A stretch of DNA of 64,000 nt from Lactobacillus psittaci DSM 15354 (GCF_000425905.1 NZ_KE384473.1:312693-376692); one strand, 5' to 3'; numbered from the stretch's first letter, positions 9,429 through 17,186 are shown. The notes: a model not told the origin generated them from the sequence alone. Program-made: numbers and translations.

Positions 9429-9581
9429 ATGTCTAAAGTGAATGAAAATATCTTAAAAGATGCAGTTCCAATGGTTTCTAAGAAGAATCATCGTTTAGTT
9501 AAATCAGTTGGGATAACTTTAATCAGTTTGACTGGCTTAGTTGGATTAGGAATTCTTGGTAAGAAACGTAGATTGTTTTAA
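9429..9581 (+). CDS. Small single-pass membrane peptide, 50 residues
   Basis: Function unknown. The frame can be opened further upstream (9330 or 9420), but AAAAGGA at 9413-9419 is correctly spaced (9 nt) only for ATG 9429, and a TATAAT lies just before it. The peptide has a charged N-terminal half, one hydrophobic segment (about residues 27-44, rich in Gly, Leu and Ile) and a strongly basic tail ending KKRRLF. This matches an N-out/C-in or re-entrant single-span membrane peptide. The tail superficially resembles the end of a sortase substrate, but no LPXTG motif exists. It has its own promoter-like element and terminator, so it is likely expressed alone. Confidence 0.55.
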   Translation: MSKVNENILKDAVPMVSKKNHRLVKSVGITLISLTGLVGLGILGKKRRLF

Positions 9582-9589
9582 ACATAGTT

Positions 9590-9620
9590 AAAAAGGCACT
9601 CAATTGAGTGTCTTTTATTT
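9590..9620 (+). terminator. Intrinsic terminator after the small membrane peptide
   Basis: AAAAGGCACTC (9591-9601) pairs with GAGTGTCTTTT (9606-9616) with one G-T wobble, followed by a T-rich tail. Confidence 0.8.
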
Positions 9621-10373
9621 TGCACAAGTAAACCTTTTGCACTTTTTTTAAAAAGCTAAAAGGGTGTAAAGAATTGGTACATAATCATTCTTACACATAA
9701 CTACGTATAATCAATATTATGTAAAGTAATAATAAGATTTCAAAAGAGAGCAACTCCGATTAATTAGGGCTATCATTGAATCACGAGTATTCAGCAAGGT
9801 AATTTAATTCATTTCTTACTAGTTTTATCTCAAGTGTAATTTGAATTTTTTGCAGATAATTTTACCTCACACAGCATTTTGTTTCTTTATTTGATATCAA
9901 ATTTATGATTAATAATCCTTAATGATAATGATCCACTTCAAGAAGTGCTAACCTTTTTGGCCTTTGCTAGTTTATTTTTTTGTCATTAGTCTAAATAATA
10001 TTTGATGCTGAGAGCGCGATTCTGCTGCAGAAAAGACTTGTTGAACGATTAGTTATTAGTTATTAATTTGAGCATACTAGCTTGTTTTATGTTTTCTAAA
10101 CTTTGAATTTAAATCGAATCAGTTTTGCTACTACAGTACATATTTATAATTATTAACTATTGAATTTGCGATGATTCATTCTAATATCTAATATCTAATT
10201 TTGCTGTTTTTGGTTTAAAACAAAAGAGTCTTATTACTCACGAGTGAACGTTAGCAACAAAATATTGCAATTCCTTTATTGCATATTCAGTTTTAGGTTG
10301 AGATTTATTGCAGTTTTAAGCTAATAGCAGCTTTTGCTGAGAAGGTTGGTATAACAGTATTCTTTATCATAGC

Positions 10374-10401
10374 TAGCATTAAAACTATAATTTTAATGAC
10401 A
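10374..10401. other. Candidate dif site (XerS-type chromosome dimer resolution site)
   Basis: Left arm CATTAAAA (10377-10384) and right arm TTTTAATG (10391-10398) are perfect inverted repeats separated by the 6-bp spacer CTATAA. With 3 flanking bases on each side it has the 11-6-11 layout of Xer recombination sites. The central part contains ACTATAATTTT, which matches the core of the streptococcal/lactococcal difSL site as I remember it. It lies about 620 bp upstream of the XerS-like gene, and gene orientation flips around it. Site and recombinase were inferred together; neither has been tested. Confidence 0.68.
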
Positions 10402-10606
10402 GGTATAAACCAGCTACTCTAACAGTTATTCTAGCTGATCTTAGGTTTTTAAAATTTTTATTTAAATATACTTTTTATTTACAAATTATACTTTATTTGC
10501 CAATTCATATTATTTGTAAATTGACTTGTGATTTCGATTTTAAATTTAATTTCTAGTTAGTTGGTGTGTTAAATCTATTCATATTCAGATTGTTTTTCAG
10601 ATTGTT

Positions 10607-10656
10607 TAAGCTATTTAAAGTCTTAGAATATCTAATCAAATATCTTAAATAGCTTA
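10607..10656. repeat. 12-bp inverted repeat in the gene-free region
   Basis: TAAGCTATTTAA (10607-10618) and TTAAATAGCTTA (10645-10656) are perfect inverted copies with a 26-nt loop. Neither side has a T-run, so it is not a standard terminator. Function unknown. Confidence 0.45.
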
Positions 10657-10977
10657 CTTGCGATAATTAGAATACTCAATTACTTATTAATTATAAACTT
10701 TTCGTATCTCGTTTACTTTATTTTACTCATTTATCCTTTATAACATAACAATAAATCACAAATTTAGCTTCTTATTACATGCTTGATAATCTGCCTTAAC
10801 TTAGGATTTATACGTTTGAGTTTACCTACCTATACTTGTACTTGGAATCTAACTTTCCTATTATATCAAGTTTTTTTAGCTTCCCTCCTCCCCTGTTTAA
10901 GCGGGGATAGTGGAGTAGCATAGAAATATAAAACAAATACTTAAATCAAGCATCTTCTTGGCAAAAGCGAATGTACT

Positions 10978-10988
10978 TTTGGTATGAT
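10978..10988 (+). promoter_or_regulatory. Extended -10 promoter of the xerS-like gene
   Basis: TATGAT at 10983-10988 is preceded by TGG (10980-10982), an extended -10. A TTGGCA at 10958-10963 is 19 bp upstream and may act as a weak -35. The start codon is 36 nt downstream. Confidence 0.5.
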
Positions 10989-11024
10989 AGTTTACGTGCT
11001 TTAATTTAAACTAGGGAGTTGTAT

Positions 11025-12086
11025 ATGGAGACAAAGAAATATTTAAATCTAATAGAACAAGAACTGGCTAATTTGCCTGATTATGTTAGAGAATACAATT
11101 TAGGAACCAATCATTCATTGACTACAACCTATCAATATTTAACTGAGATTCGTCGCTTTTTTGATTGGTTAAGACAAGAAAAAATTTCAGATGCTGCTTC
11201 AAATAAAGAAGTAAAAATTGCTACTCTTGAAAATTTAAGTCGTAGTGATATGATGCTTTTTATTGATTTCTTGCGGCATATGAAGAACCAACAAGGAAGG
11301 TTAAACTCTCCTACTACTGTCAACCGCTCTATTAATGCTTTGAGGAGTTTGTTTAAGTTTCTGACGGTTACAGCTGACAATAATAATGGTGAATCATACT
11401 TTGATCGTAATGTAATGCTGAAGATTGATTCCCTGAATGATACTAAGACTTTAAATTATCGTGCTCATATGTTGGAATCGCATATGTATACTGGCGAATT
11501 AAAGTATCAATTTTTAGACTTTTTAGATAATGAATATCAAAATCATTGTAATAAGCAGGCCATAACTAGCTTCAAACTTAATAAAGAACGTGACCTAGCA
11601 ATCGTTGCTCTGATACTTGGTACTGGGGTTAGAGTTTCAGAATGTGCTAGTATAAATGTTAAAGATATAAATTTAAAAGAAGCGACCCTTGATGTAACCC
11701 GTAAAGGCGGACAAAGAGATAGTGTTCCGATTGCGCCATGGACTTTGCCATATTTAAAAGCTTATGCTCAAATTCGTAAAAATCGTTATCGTGTTGATGA
11801 TAAAGAGAAAGCCTTCTTTTTGAGTTTATATCACAAGAAAACAAGTAGGATTACTCCTAATGGTATTGAACGGCTTGTAAGTAAATATTCGAAAAGTTTT
11901 GGTCATCCATTAACTCCACATAAGTTGCGACATACCCTTGCTAGTGAGCTTTATGATGTGACTAAAGATCAAGTTTTAGTAGCTCAACAATTAGGTCAAA
12001 AAGGAACTAGTGCTACTGATTTATATACTCACGTTGACCAAACAAAACAAAAAGCTGCATTGAAGAAATTATCCCAACAGGAGTAA
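11025..12086 (+). CDS. xerS: Tyrosine recombinase XerS-like (chromosome dimer resolution)
   Basis: 353 residues, close to the usual XerS length (about 356) and longer than XerC/XerD (about 300). The N-terminal SAM-like DNA-binding domain contains TTTYQYLTEIRRFFDWL, typical of XerS. The catalytic domain shows R203 (GTGVRVSE), K227 (RKGG), H299 and R302 (HKLRHT) and nucleophile Y334 (DLYTH). The residue usually His/Trp in the LGH motif is Gln325. A TTG at 11019 touches the AGGGAG site (11013-11018), so ATG 11025, 6 nt after it, is preferred. XerS acts alone at a dif site usually close to its gene; a matching candidate lies at 10374-10401. Alternative: another integrase-family protein, less likely without mobile-element context. 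Confidence 0.82.
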   Translation: METKKYLNLIEQELANLPDYVREYNLGTNHSLTTTYQYLTEIRRFFDWLRQEKISDAASNKEVKIATLENLSRSDMMLFIDFLRHMKNQQGRLNSPTTVNRSINALRSLFKFLTVTADNNNGESYFDRNVMLKIDSLNDTKTLNYRAHMLESHMYTGELKYQFLDFLDNEYQNHCNKQAITSFKLNKERDLAIVALILGTGVRVSECASINVKDINLKEATLDVTRKGGQRDSVPIAPWTLPYLKAYAQIRKNRYRVDDKEKAFFLSLYHKKTSRITPNGIERLVSKYSKSFGHPLTPHKLRHTLASELYDVTKDQVLVAQQLGQKGTSATDLYTHVDQTKQKAALKKLSQQE

Positions 12087-12113
12087 ATAGCCTTTGATTA
12101 ATGGAGGTTACTT

Positions 12114-12512
12114 ATGAAAAATCATAATATTGGAGGTCTTATTAAACAACAACGAAATGCACATGGATTAACTCAAGAAAGATTGGCCGAATTATCAGGA
12201 GTTTCTGTTGCATATATTTCAAAACTTGAAAGTAATTCAACACAAAACGTTAGTCTTAAGGTTTTAGATAAACTTTTTACTACGCTAGGTATTGGCTGGA
12301 CCGAAGCTTTTATTTGGGAAGACAAAACTATCAGAAATCGTTCCAAAAATCCATATATGTTACAAATAATTGATTCAATTAGTCAATTGGAAGAAATAAA
12401 TACCCCTGAGGTAAATAATATGGCAAGAGTAGTCTTACAAGTTATAAAAACTTTTCTTAATGAGCAAGCTCGATATCAAAAATTATTAGAACAAGATAAA
12501 AAGGCGACGTAG
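12114..12512 (+). CDS. XRE-family transcriptional regulator
   Basis: 132 residues with an N-terminal lambda-repressor-like helix-turn-helix (residues 8-62, QRNAHGLTQERLAELSGVSVAYISKLE as two adjacent helices) and a helical C-terminal tail of about 70 residues that may dimerise. It starts 27 nt after the XerS-like gene with GGAGG upstream, so both are probably on one transcript. Target genes are unknown. The 3' end is unusual: its TAG stop codon forms the 3-nt loop of the terminator hairpin. It might regulate the recombinase or itself, but no operator was identified. Confidence 0.85.
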   Translation: MKNHNIGGLIKQQRNAHGLTQERLAELSGVSVAYISKLESNSTQNVSLKVLDKLFTTLGIGWTEAFIWEDKTIRNRSKNPYMLQIIDSISQLEEINTPEVNNMARVVLQVIKTFLNEQARYQKLLEQDKKAT

Positions 12513-12523
12513 CGTCGCCTTTT
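12499..12523. terminator. Bidirectional terminator embedded in the XRE gene end
   Basis: AAAAGGCGACG (12499-12509) pairs perfectly with CGTCGCCTTTT (12513-12523). The 3-nt loop is the TAG stop codon of the XRE gene, and the right arm touches the stop codon of the convergent gene at 12523-12525. Confidence 0.9.
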
Positions 12524-14052
12524 TAGTTGTTCTTTGTTTTATCTTTTGAGATTGAACCTTGTCCAGCGGTAATAAGTACGTACTGTTTTCCACTTTTAAC
12601 TACTTTACCATTAGTATAAGTTAAGACTTGAGTTCGAGTATCTTTTTTGTGTTTGAAAATATAAGTAACTTTATAATCAATTCGACTTGTCGCATTTCCA
12701 AGTGGTAAGATCCGATTAATTTTAACTTTCATCTTGTATGAACGAATTTTTGAATCTTTATCAAATCCTTGAATCATTTTCTTTAAATCTTGATAGCTTG
12801 AGTTATTTGAACCATTATTAAAATACTTAGTTTTAATTTTCTTGTTAAAGATGCGTTCTAATAAGTCTTGAGCATCATCTTCTTTAATAAGCCCAGCCCA
12901 ACTTGGCTCAAGAATGTATCTACCCTTTTTATAGTTTAACTGCTTCCCAAGTTGCTTATTTTTGGCAAATAATGCAAGGCTATTAGTTATGTCAGAAGTA
13001 ACGTTTTGATTATCTAAGTTGTATTTGACATATAAGAGCGTTTTTGAATTGATAGGATATGATTTTAGATGGCCAATTCCGTCTTTATTTAAATGGGCCA
13101 CCAATTTATCATTGATATAAACTTTCCCGTATGGGACAGACTTAATGGTAAAACTAAGGGTCTTAATGTCAAGATTACTTTGCTTGTTTTGATTTAAAGT
13201 CAAAACTTCACCTGTAGTTAAACTTCGACCTGCAACTTTAGTTTTAATCTTGGCCTGATATTGGCCAAAGAAAAGGCCCCTAATCGTCTTCGAATAGTTC
13301 GTATTTGACTTGGAAATTACCCCATAGTATCTGTCATTTAAGTAAAGTTTAGAGTTAGGATGGTTAGTTTTGGCGGTTAAATTGTAAGTTGGTACCAAGA
13401 GTTTATATTTGGGATATACTAGATAATATCCTTCTTGTATAAGCTTGATACCTTGGTAGCTTTTCCCTTGGGTCAAAGCTTTAATAAGTTGGTTCTTTTG
13501 CTTAGTTGAAGTTTTTAAATAAAGCTGAAAAGGCTTAATATTAGAGCTATTTATCTCTGCATTGCTTTTCCCAGTAGTAATATATTTAACTAGACCTGTT
13601 TGGTTGGGATTTTCTAAATATGCACTAATTCGGCTTAATTGATTACTTCGAGAATAATAACTCATACCAGCAAAAAAGCTAAAAAGTACGATTGCTCCAC
13701 CAATTCCCATAATTAGCCACACGCGACGCTTTTTTGGTGATAGTTTTGCGTGTTTTAATGGTTTAAATAGATTTTGATAATTAAACTTCTGATTGAATTT
13801 GATAAATTCGTGATGAATCGGCTCGTCAATTTCATCTTTGAATTCAATGAATTTACTGAAAAAGTTACCAGTTTTCTTTTGCTTTCTCAATTTCTCTACT
13901 TGTTTGAATTCTTGACGTGTTAAAGGTTGTGACTTTCTTTTAGAATTGTTTCCCGGTATAATTCTTGTTTTTTGGTTTGCACCACAGTTGGTACAATAGA
14001 TATCCCCTTTTTTCAGGCGATGTCCGCAGTAAAAACAATATCGTTCAGCCAA
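12523..14052 (-). CDS. Zinc-ribbon membrane protein, TcaA/YvbJ-like
   Basis: 509 residues. The N-terminus has a zinc ribbon with C6, C9, C20 and C23. A basic linker follows, then one membrane span (about 111-132) and a large C-terminal part predicted outside the cell. The layout matches the TcaA/YvbJ family, in which TcaA of Staphylococcus is linked to glycopeptide response. The distal 120 residues look like an NTF2-like domain. The start is TTG 14052, 7 nt after GAGGAGG at 14060-14066. It is a clear paralogue of the protein at 15111-16586, sharing a SYYS..NQ.SRIS motif just after the span. It is transcribed separately from that pair, because a terminator lies at 14147-14176. Role is inferred to be envelope-related. 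Confidence 0.72.
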   Translation of the reverse strand: MAERYCFYCGHRLKKGDIYCTNCGANQKTRIIPGNNSKRKSQPLTRQEFKQVEKLRKQKKTGNFFSKFIEFKDEIDEPIHHEFIKFNQKFNYQNLFKPLKHAKLSPKKRRVWLIMGIGGAIVLFSFFAGMSYYSRSNQLSRISAYLENPNQTGLVKYITTGKSNAEINSSNIKPFQLYLKTSTKQKNQLIKALTQGKSYQGIKLIQEGYYLVYPKYKLLVPTYNLTAKTNHPNSKLYLNDRYYGVISKSNTNYSKTIRGLFFGQYQAKIKTKVAGRSLTTGEVLTLNQNKQSNLDIKTLSFTIKSVPYGKVYINDKLVAHLNKDGIGHLKSYPINSKTLLYVKYNLDNQNVTSDITNSLALFAKNKQLGKQLNYKKGRYILEPSWAGLIKEDDAQDLLERIFNKKIKTKYFNNGSNNSSYQDLKKMIQGFDKDSKIRSYKMKVKINRILPLGNATSRIDYKVTYIFKHKKDTRTQVLTYTNGKVVKSGKQYVLITAGQGSISKDKTKNN

Positions 14053-14146
14053 AGAAAAACCTCCTCATGTAAAGTTGGCTATTTCATTATTATACTGAAA
14101 GATTGTGGCGGATTTACAAAGATTTCTTTAAATTATTGTTACATAA

Positions 14147-14176
14147 AAAAAGCACCTCGTAATTGAGATGCTTTTT
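14147..14176 (-). terminator. Terminator of the zinc-ribbon operon
   Basis: AAAAGCACCTC and GAGATGCTTTT form an 11-bp stem with one mismatch. The T-run is on the minus strand, 10 nt after the stop of the gene at 14186. Confidence 0.72.
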
Positions 14177-14185
14177 AAATATTTA

Positions 14186-15094
14186 TTATTTAGATGCAGA
14201 TGGCAAAAACATACAGATAATAAGAATATCTACTACTAATAAAACAATTGCGAACAACCATGCAACAATAATACGGTTCTTCTTTAAATTCCCTTCTGCT
14301 GTAAAAATTTCGTGGAAGCAGCTTACCAAAACAGCAATATCGCCAATAAACTTAGGAATTGCAATAAAAAAGCCAACACCTGTAGCAAAACCAATTATTG
14401 ATTGAATTGCTTCTGAAGGGTTAAAAATTGAAGAAATTAGATTTTGAGATGTAAGAAAATCAGATAATTTAGAACCTGTGAACAGAACTGTTGCAGAGAC
14501 TATAGCACAAGTTACTACACAAAGACCTGATTTATTCATAATCTTTGTTACATAATCCAAATAACTAATTCGTTTAGTATATTTCTCAGTGAAGAGCATA
14601 TTATTCATGTAGTATGAAATCAAAATTTCAATTAATTTAGTTGCAATACTAAAAATTAAAAGTCCAAAAATTATAGAACCTACTGTATCAGCTATTTGTG
14701 AACTAAAATTGCCAAATTTACTGATGGCAGAGTTAAGTGAGAAGTATAAAAGACCTAATGGAATTACCGCTTCTAATACAATTGTAAGTACACCATACCA
14801 TTTGCTATCAGCTTTTTGATCTGAACCTGGGTTCTTTAAACTAGTTACTAACCAATTCCAGTATGACTTAGAATTACTCTTAAGTTTTTCCATATTTTCG
14901 TTGTTTTGTTGTACCGGTTGTTGAGGTGCTTGTTGTTGTACCGGTTGAGTTTGTTGTTGTGCAGGTTGTACCGGTTGGTTTTCTTGAGCTGGTTGTTGTT
15001 GAGTTGCTACTTGTTCAGTGAACTTAAAACCACAGCTTGTACAGAACTTATCTCCTGCTTCGATCATTGCGTGACAATTTGGACATTCTTTCAT
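14186..15094 (-). CDS. Zinc-ribbon multi-pass membrane protein
   Basis: 302 residues. A zinc ribbon at the N-terminus (C4, C7, C18, C21) is followed by a Gln/Pro-rich linker (residues 31-66) built from QPVQ-like units. About five hydrophobic membrane segments then lie between residues 100 and 300. The last residues are SASK, with no extra domain. It starts 16 nt downstream of the TcaA-like gene at 15111, so they form an operon. The combination of a zinc ribbon on a multi-pass protein next to a zinc ribbon on a single-pass sensor-like protein suggests they work together in the membrane. The biochemical role is unknown. Confidence 0.68.
   Translation of the reverse strand: MKECPNCHAMIEAGDKFCTSCGFKFTEQVATQQQPAQENQPVQPAQQQTQPVQQQAPQQPVQQNNENMEKLKSNSKSYWNWLVTSLKNPGSDQKADSKWYGVLTIVLEAVIPLGLLYFSLNSAISKFGNFSSQIADTVGSIIFGLLIFSIATKLIEILISYYMNNMLFTEKYTKRISYLDYVTKIMNKSGLCVVTCAIVSATVLFTGSKLSDFLTSQNLISSIFNPSEAIQSIIGFATGVGFFIAIPKFIGDIAVLVSCFHEIFTAEGNLKKNRIIVAWLFAIVLLVVDILIICMFLPSASK
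14905..15010. repeat. Low-complexity Gln/Pro-coding repeat tract
   Basis: Within the gene at 14186-15094, three exact copies of GTACCGGTTG occur at 14911-14920, 14938-14947 and 14968-14977, embedded in TTG-rich DNA. The spacings (27 and 30 bp) are whole numbers of codons, so gain or loss of units would keep the frame. Confidence 0.7.
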
Positions 15095-15110
15095 TCTTTA
15101 ACTCCTATTA

Positions 15111-16586
15111 CTAATCATCATTATCGTTGTTGCTGCTAATTAACTTTCCGCCACCAATACTCTTGATTTGGTAGTCGCCTTCCCCATTCTTATGAATGAC
15201 TGCACCAGAATAATGCATTACTTGGTTTAAGTCACCATCATCACGAGTAAAGCTGTACTTAACTTCATAGACTACATTAGTGTCATCATTACCTGCTGGC
15301 GTGAGAGAGATAATCTTAACACTAGTTGAGTATGAAATATTTTTATCATTATCATCATATTGGTCAAACATCTTAGTTAATTCGTTGTAGCTACTGTTGT
15401 CTGATCCACTGATAAAGAGATCACTTGAGAGTTCATCTTTATCAAATGCTTTGCCTAGTAAATCTTCAGCATCAGATTTTGAAATTACGCCTTTCCAGCT
15501 TGGGGTTAAGACGTACTTGCCATCGTCGTGACTTAAAGCGCCACCAACTTCACCATCAGCTGCATAATCACCTAAGGCAGTAGTTACTTTAGAAGCAATA
15601 GTCTTACCGTTTGACTTAAATTTGACATATAATTCAGTATTCTTAGTAAGTGGGTATTCTTTGAAAGTCTTCTTACCATTATTGTCTAAAGTACCTACTT
15701 TTTTATCGTTAATATAAACTGTTGCATTTGGTACTGAACTAACAGTAAATGTTAAAGTCTTAATAGATAAATCTACATTCTTTGGTGAAAATAGATTAAC
15801 TTGTGAGCTAGCACTTAAATGTCTACCGGAAATAGTAGCTTTTGCATTTAAGTTATATTGACCAACAAATAAGTTGCTGAGCTTTTTACTATAATCACCA
15901 TCGGAACCAGACAATGTACCATAGTTCTTACCATTTACATAGACATTAGTTCCTTTATGATTGCTGTATAACTTAGCATCATAAGTTGGACATGATAATT
16001 TATATTTTGGAAATAGGAAAAAGTACTTCCCATCTTCTACCAAACTAATACCAGTATTTGAGCTAGCAATATTGCCATTTAAAGAGCTAATGAATTTGTT
16101 AGCTTCATTGGTATTATTATGGAAATATGTTTGCAAAGGCTTAAGCTTTGCGTCTGTTGGTTTTACATTAGAGTTACTTGCAATAACATATTGAGACAAA
16201 CCGCCCTTTTGAGGATTTCTAATTAATTCTGAAATCCGAGAGATTTGGTTTTCTTTACTGTAGTAACTCTTACCAAAGAAAAAGCCTCCAAGAACTGCGA
16301 CTGCAACTACTGCTGTTCCGGCATAAATTGCCTTAGTCTTCTTATCAAGCGGTTTGGCTTGATGAGTAGCTCGAACAGCTTCTCTAGTAACAGTTTGCTT
16401 TTTTTGAGGCTGAACTTTTGGTATTTGTACATGCTGCGGTTCAGACTTAGGTGTAGTGTTAACTACATTGTTTTTTGGCGATTGAGGCTTTTGATTATGC
16501 TTACTCAAATTAGTACCACAATTTGGACAAAAAACAGCGTCTGCTTTAACTTCTGTACCACAGTTAAAACAAAACTTTTTGTTCAT
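15111..16586 (-). CDS. Zinc-ribbon membrane protein, TcaA/YvbJ-like (paralogue)
   Basis: 491 residues with zinc-ribbon cysteines C6, C9, C20 and C23, then a basic, Pro/Gln-rich linker (residues 28-80), one membrane span (about 86-106) and a large extracellular part of about 380 residues. The middle carries repeated PEGA-like beta stretches (for example VPNATVYINDKKVGTL) and the C-terminus an NTF2-like region. It matches the 12523-14052 protein along its length, so the two arose by duplication. It is the first gene of an operon with the multi-pass zinc-ribbon protein. Members of this family sense or maintain the cell envelope in other Firmicutes; that role here is inference. Confidence 0.72.
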   Translation of the reverse strand: MNKKFCFNCGTEVKADAVFCPNCGTNLSKHNQKPQSPKNNVVNTTPKSEPQHVQIPKVQPQKKQTVTREAVRATHQAKPLDKKTKAIYAGTAVVAVAVLGGFFFGKSYYSKENQISRISELIRNPQKGGLSQYVIASNSNVKPTDAKLKPLQTYFHNNTNEANKFISSLNGNIASSNTGISLVEDGKYFFLFPKYKLSCPTYDAKLYSNHKGTNVYVNGKNYGTLSGSDGDYSKKLSNLFVGQYNLNAKATISGRHLSASSQVNLFSPKNVDLSIKTLTFTVSSVPNATVYINDKKVGTLDNNGKKTFKEYPLTKNTELYVKFKSNGKTIASKVTTALGDYAADGEVGGALSHDDGKYVLTPSWKGVISKSDAEDLLGKAFDKDELSSDLFISGSDNSSYNELTKMFDQYDDNDKNISYSTSVKIISLTPAGNDDTNVVYEVKYSFTRDDGDLNQVMHYSGAVIHKNGEGDYQIKSIGGGKLISSNNDNDD

Positions 16587-16676
16587 TCCCTTACCCTCCT
16601 ATATACTGTTGTGACTAAAAGTCAACTTCATTATTATATATCAATCTTTATAGTTTTTTAAGAAAAAATTGACATA

Positions 16677-16707
16677 AAAAAAGACGCTGACAGTTGTCAG
16701 CGTTTTT
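16677..16707 (-). terminator. Terminator of the dps gene
   Basis: ACGCTGACA (16684-16692) pairs with TGTCAGCGT (16695-16703). The T-run on the minus strand corresponds to the A-run at 16676-16682. Confidence 0.85.
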
Positions 16708-16718
16708 AAAAGATAATT

Positions 16719-17186
16719 TTAAGCATCAATTTCAGGTGCTTTGCCTAATTCAGCTTGTAACATCCAAATTCGCTTATCATTTGCTGCTTTAAAGCCAGTG
16801 AAGATGTCATTAGTTGCGGCATCTCCTTCTTTATCTGCAGTTTCCAACCCTTTTTCATATAAATCGTTTAAGTATCTGTAGTCTTTAACTAAAATTTCAA
16901 GACGTTCTTCCATTGTTCTGTCCCAACGTCCCTTTTCATCAGGAATCTTGGTGTTTTCAACGTATTCACCTAAGGTTGAATATGGTGCTCCGTCAATTGC
17001 AATTAAACGTTCTGAAATTACATCCATTTGTTCATTTAAGTCATCCATGAAGTCATCCATTAATGGGTGAAGCTTCATAAAGCCGCGTCCTCTCATGTAC
17101 CAGTGAGTTTGACGAACTACAGCAATCATTTGGTTTAAGTCAGCAACGGCTTGATTTAAAATTTTCTTTGTTTCTGGATATTTCAT
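16719..17186 (-). CDS. dps: Dps-family ferritin-like DNA-protection protein
   Basis: 155 residues of the Dps/miniferritin family: dodecamers that oxidise and store Fe2+ and so limit Fenton damage. The inter-subunit ferroxidase ligands are visible as H in QTHWYMRG, H in KLHPLMDD, and D and E in MDVISERL. The conserved helices with NDLYEKGLE follow. The N-terminus lacks the long basic tail linked to DNA binding in E. coli Dps, so iron storage or peroxide protection may be its main job. It is monocistronic, with a terminator right after the gene and GGAGG upstream of ATG 17186. Confidence 0.92.
   Translation of the reverse strand: MKYPETKKILNQAVADLNQMIAVVRQTHWYMRGRGFMKLHPLMDDFMDDLNEQMDVISERLIAIDGAPYSTLGEYVENTKIPDEKGRWDRTMEERLEILVKDYRYLNDLYEKGLETADKEGDAATNDIFTGFKAANDKRIWMLQAELGKAPEIDA

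Larger units (their letters stand above)
9621..11010. other. 1.4-kb AT-rich gene-free region (presumed terminus region)
   Basis: No credible coding frame exists on either strand, although neighbouring intergenic gaps are mostly under 100 bp. The DNA is very AT-rich and holds several palindromes: ATTTGATATCAAAT at 9889-9902 (perfect 14-mer), 10-bp arms at 10487-10496 and 10512-10521, 12-bp arms at 10607-10618 and 10645-10656, and a short GC stem at 10889-10893/10903-10907. Some of these may be chance in AT-rich DNA. The outstanding element is the dif-like site at 10374-10401, listed separately. I recognised no pseudogene or RNA gene here. Confidence 0.7.

Noticed and set aside
9739-9830. T-box-like leader in the gene-free gap
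   Set aside because: A GAGAGC-like start was noted, but no conserved T-box sequence or specifier hairpin follows and no synthetase gene is downstream.
10889-10907. Terminator in the gene-free gap
   Set aside because: The TCCCC/GGGGA stem is only 5 bp with a 9-nt loop and no T-run follows.
11025-12512. Integrated phage or island (recombinase plus XRE regulator)
   Set aside because: No other phage or island genes, no attachment-site duplication was found, and the recombinase is of XerS size and type.
14911-14977. CRISPR-like array
   Set aside because: Only three 10-bp copies inside a coding low-complexity tract; no repeat-spacer regularity and no cas genes.
14906-15139. Leucine-rich + strand frame opposite the Gln/Pro tract
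   Set aside because: It is an artefact of the TTG-rich repeat in the real - strand gene and has no ribosome site.
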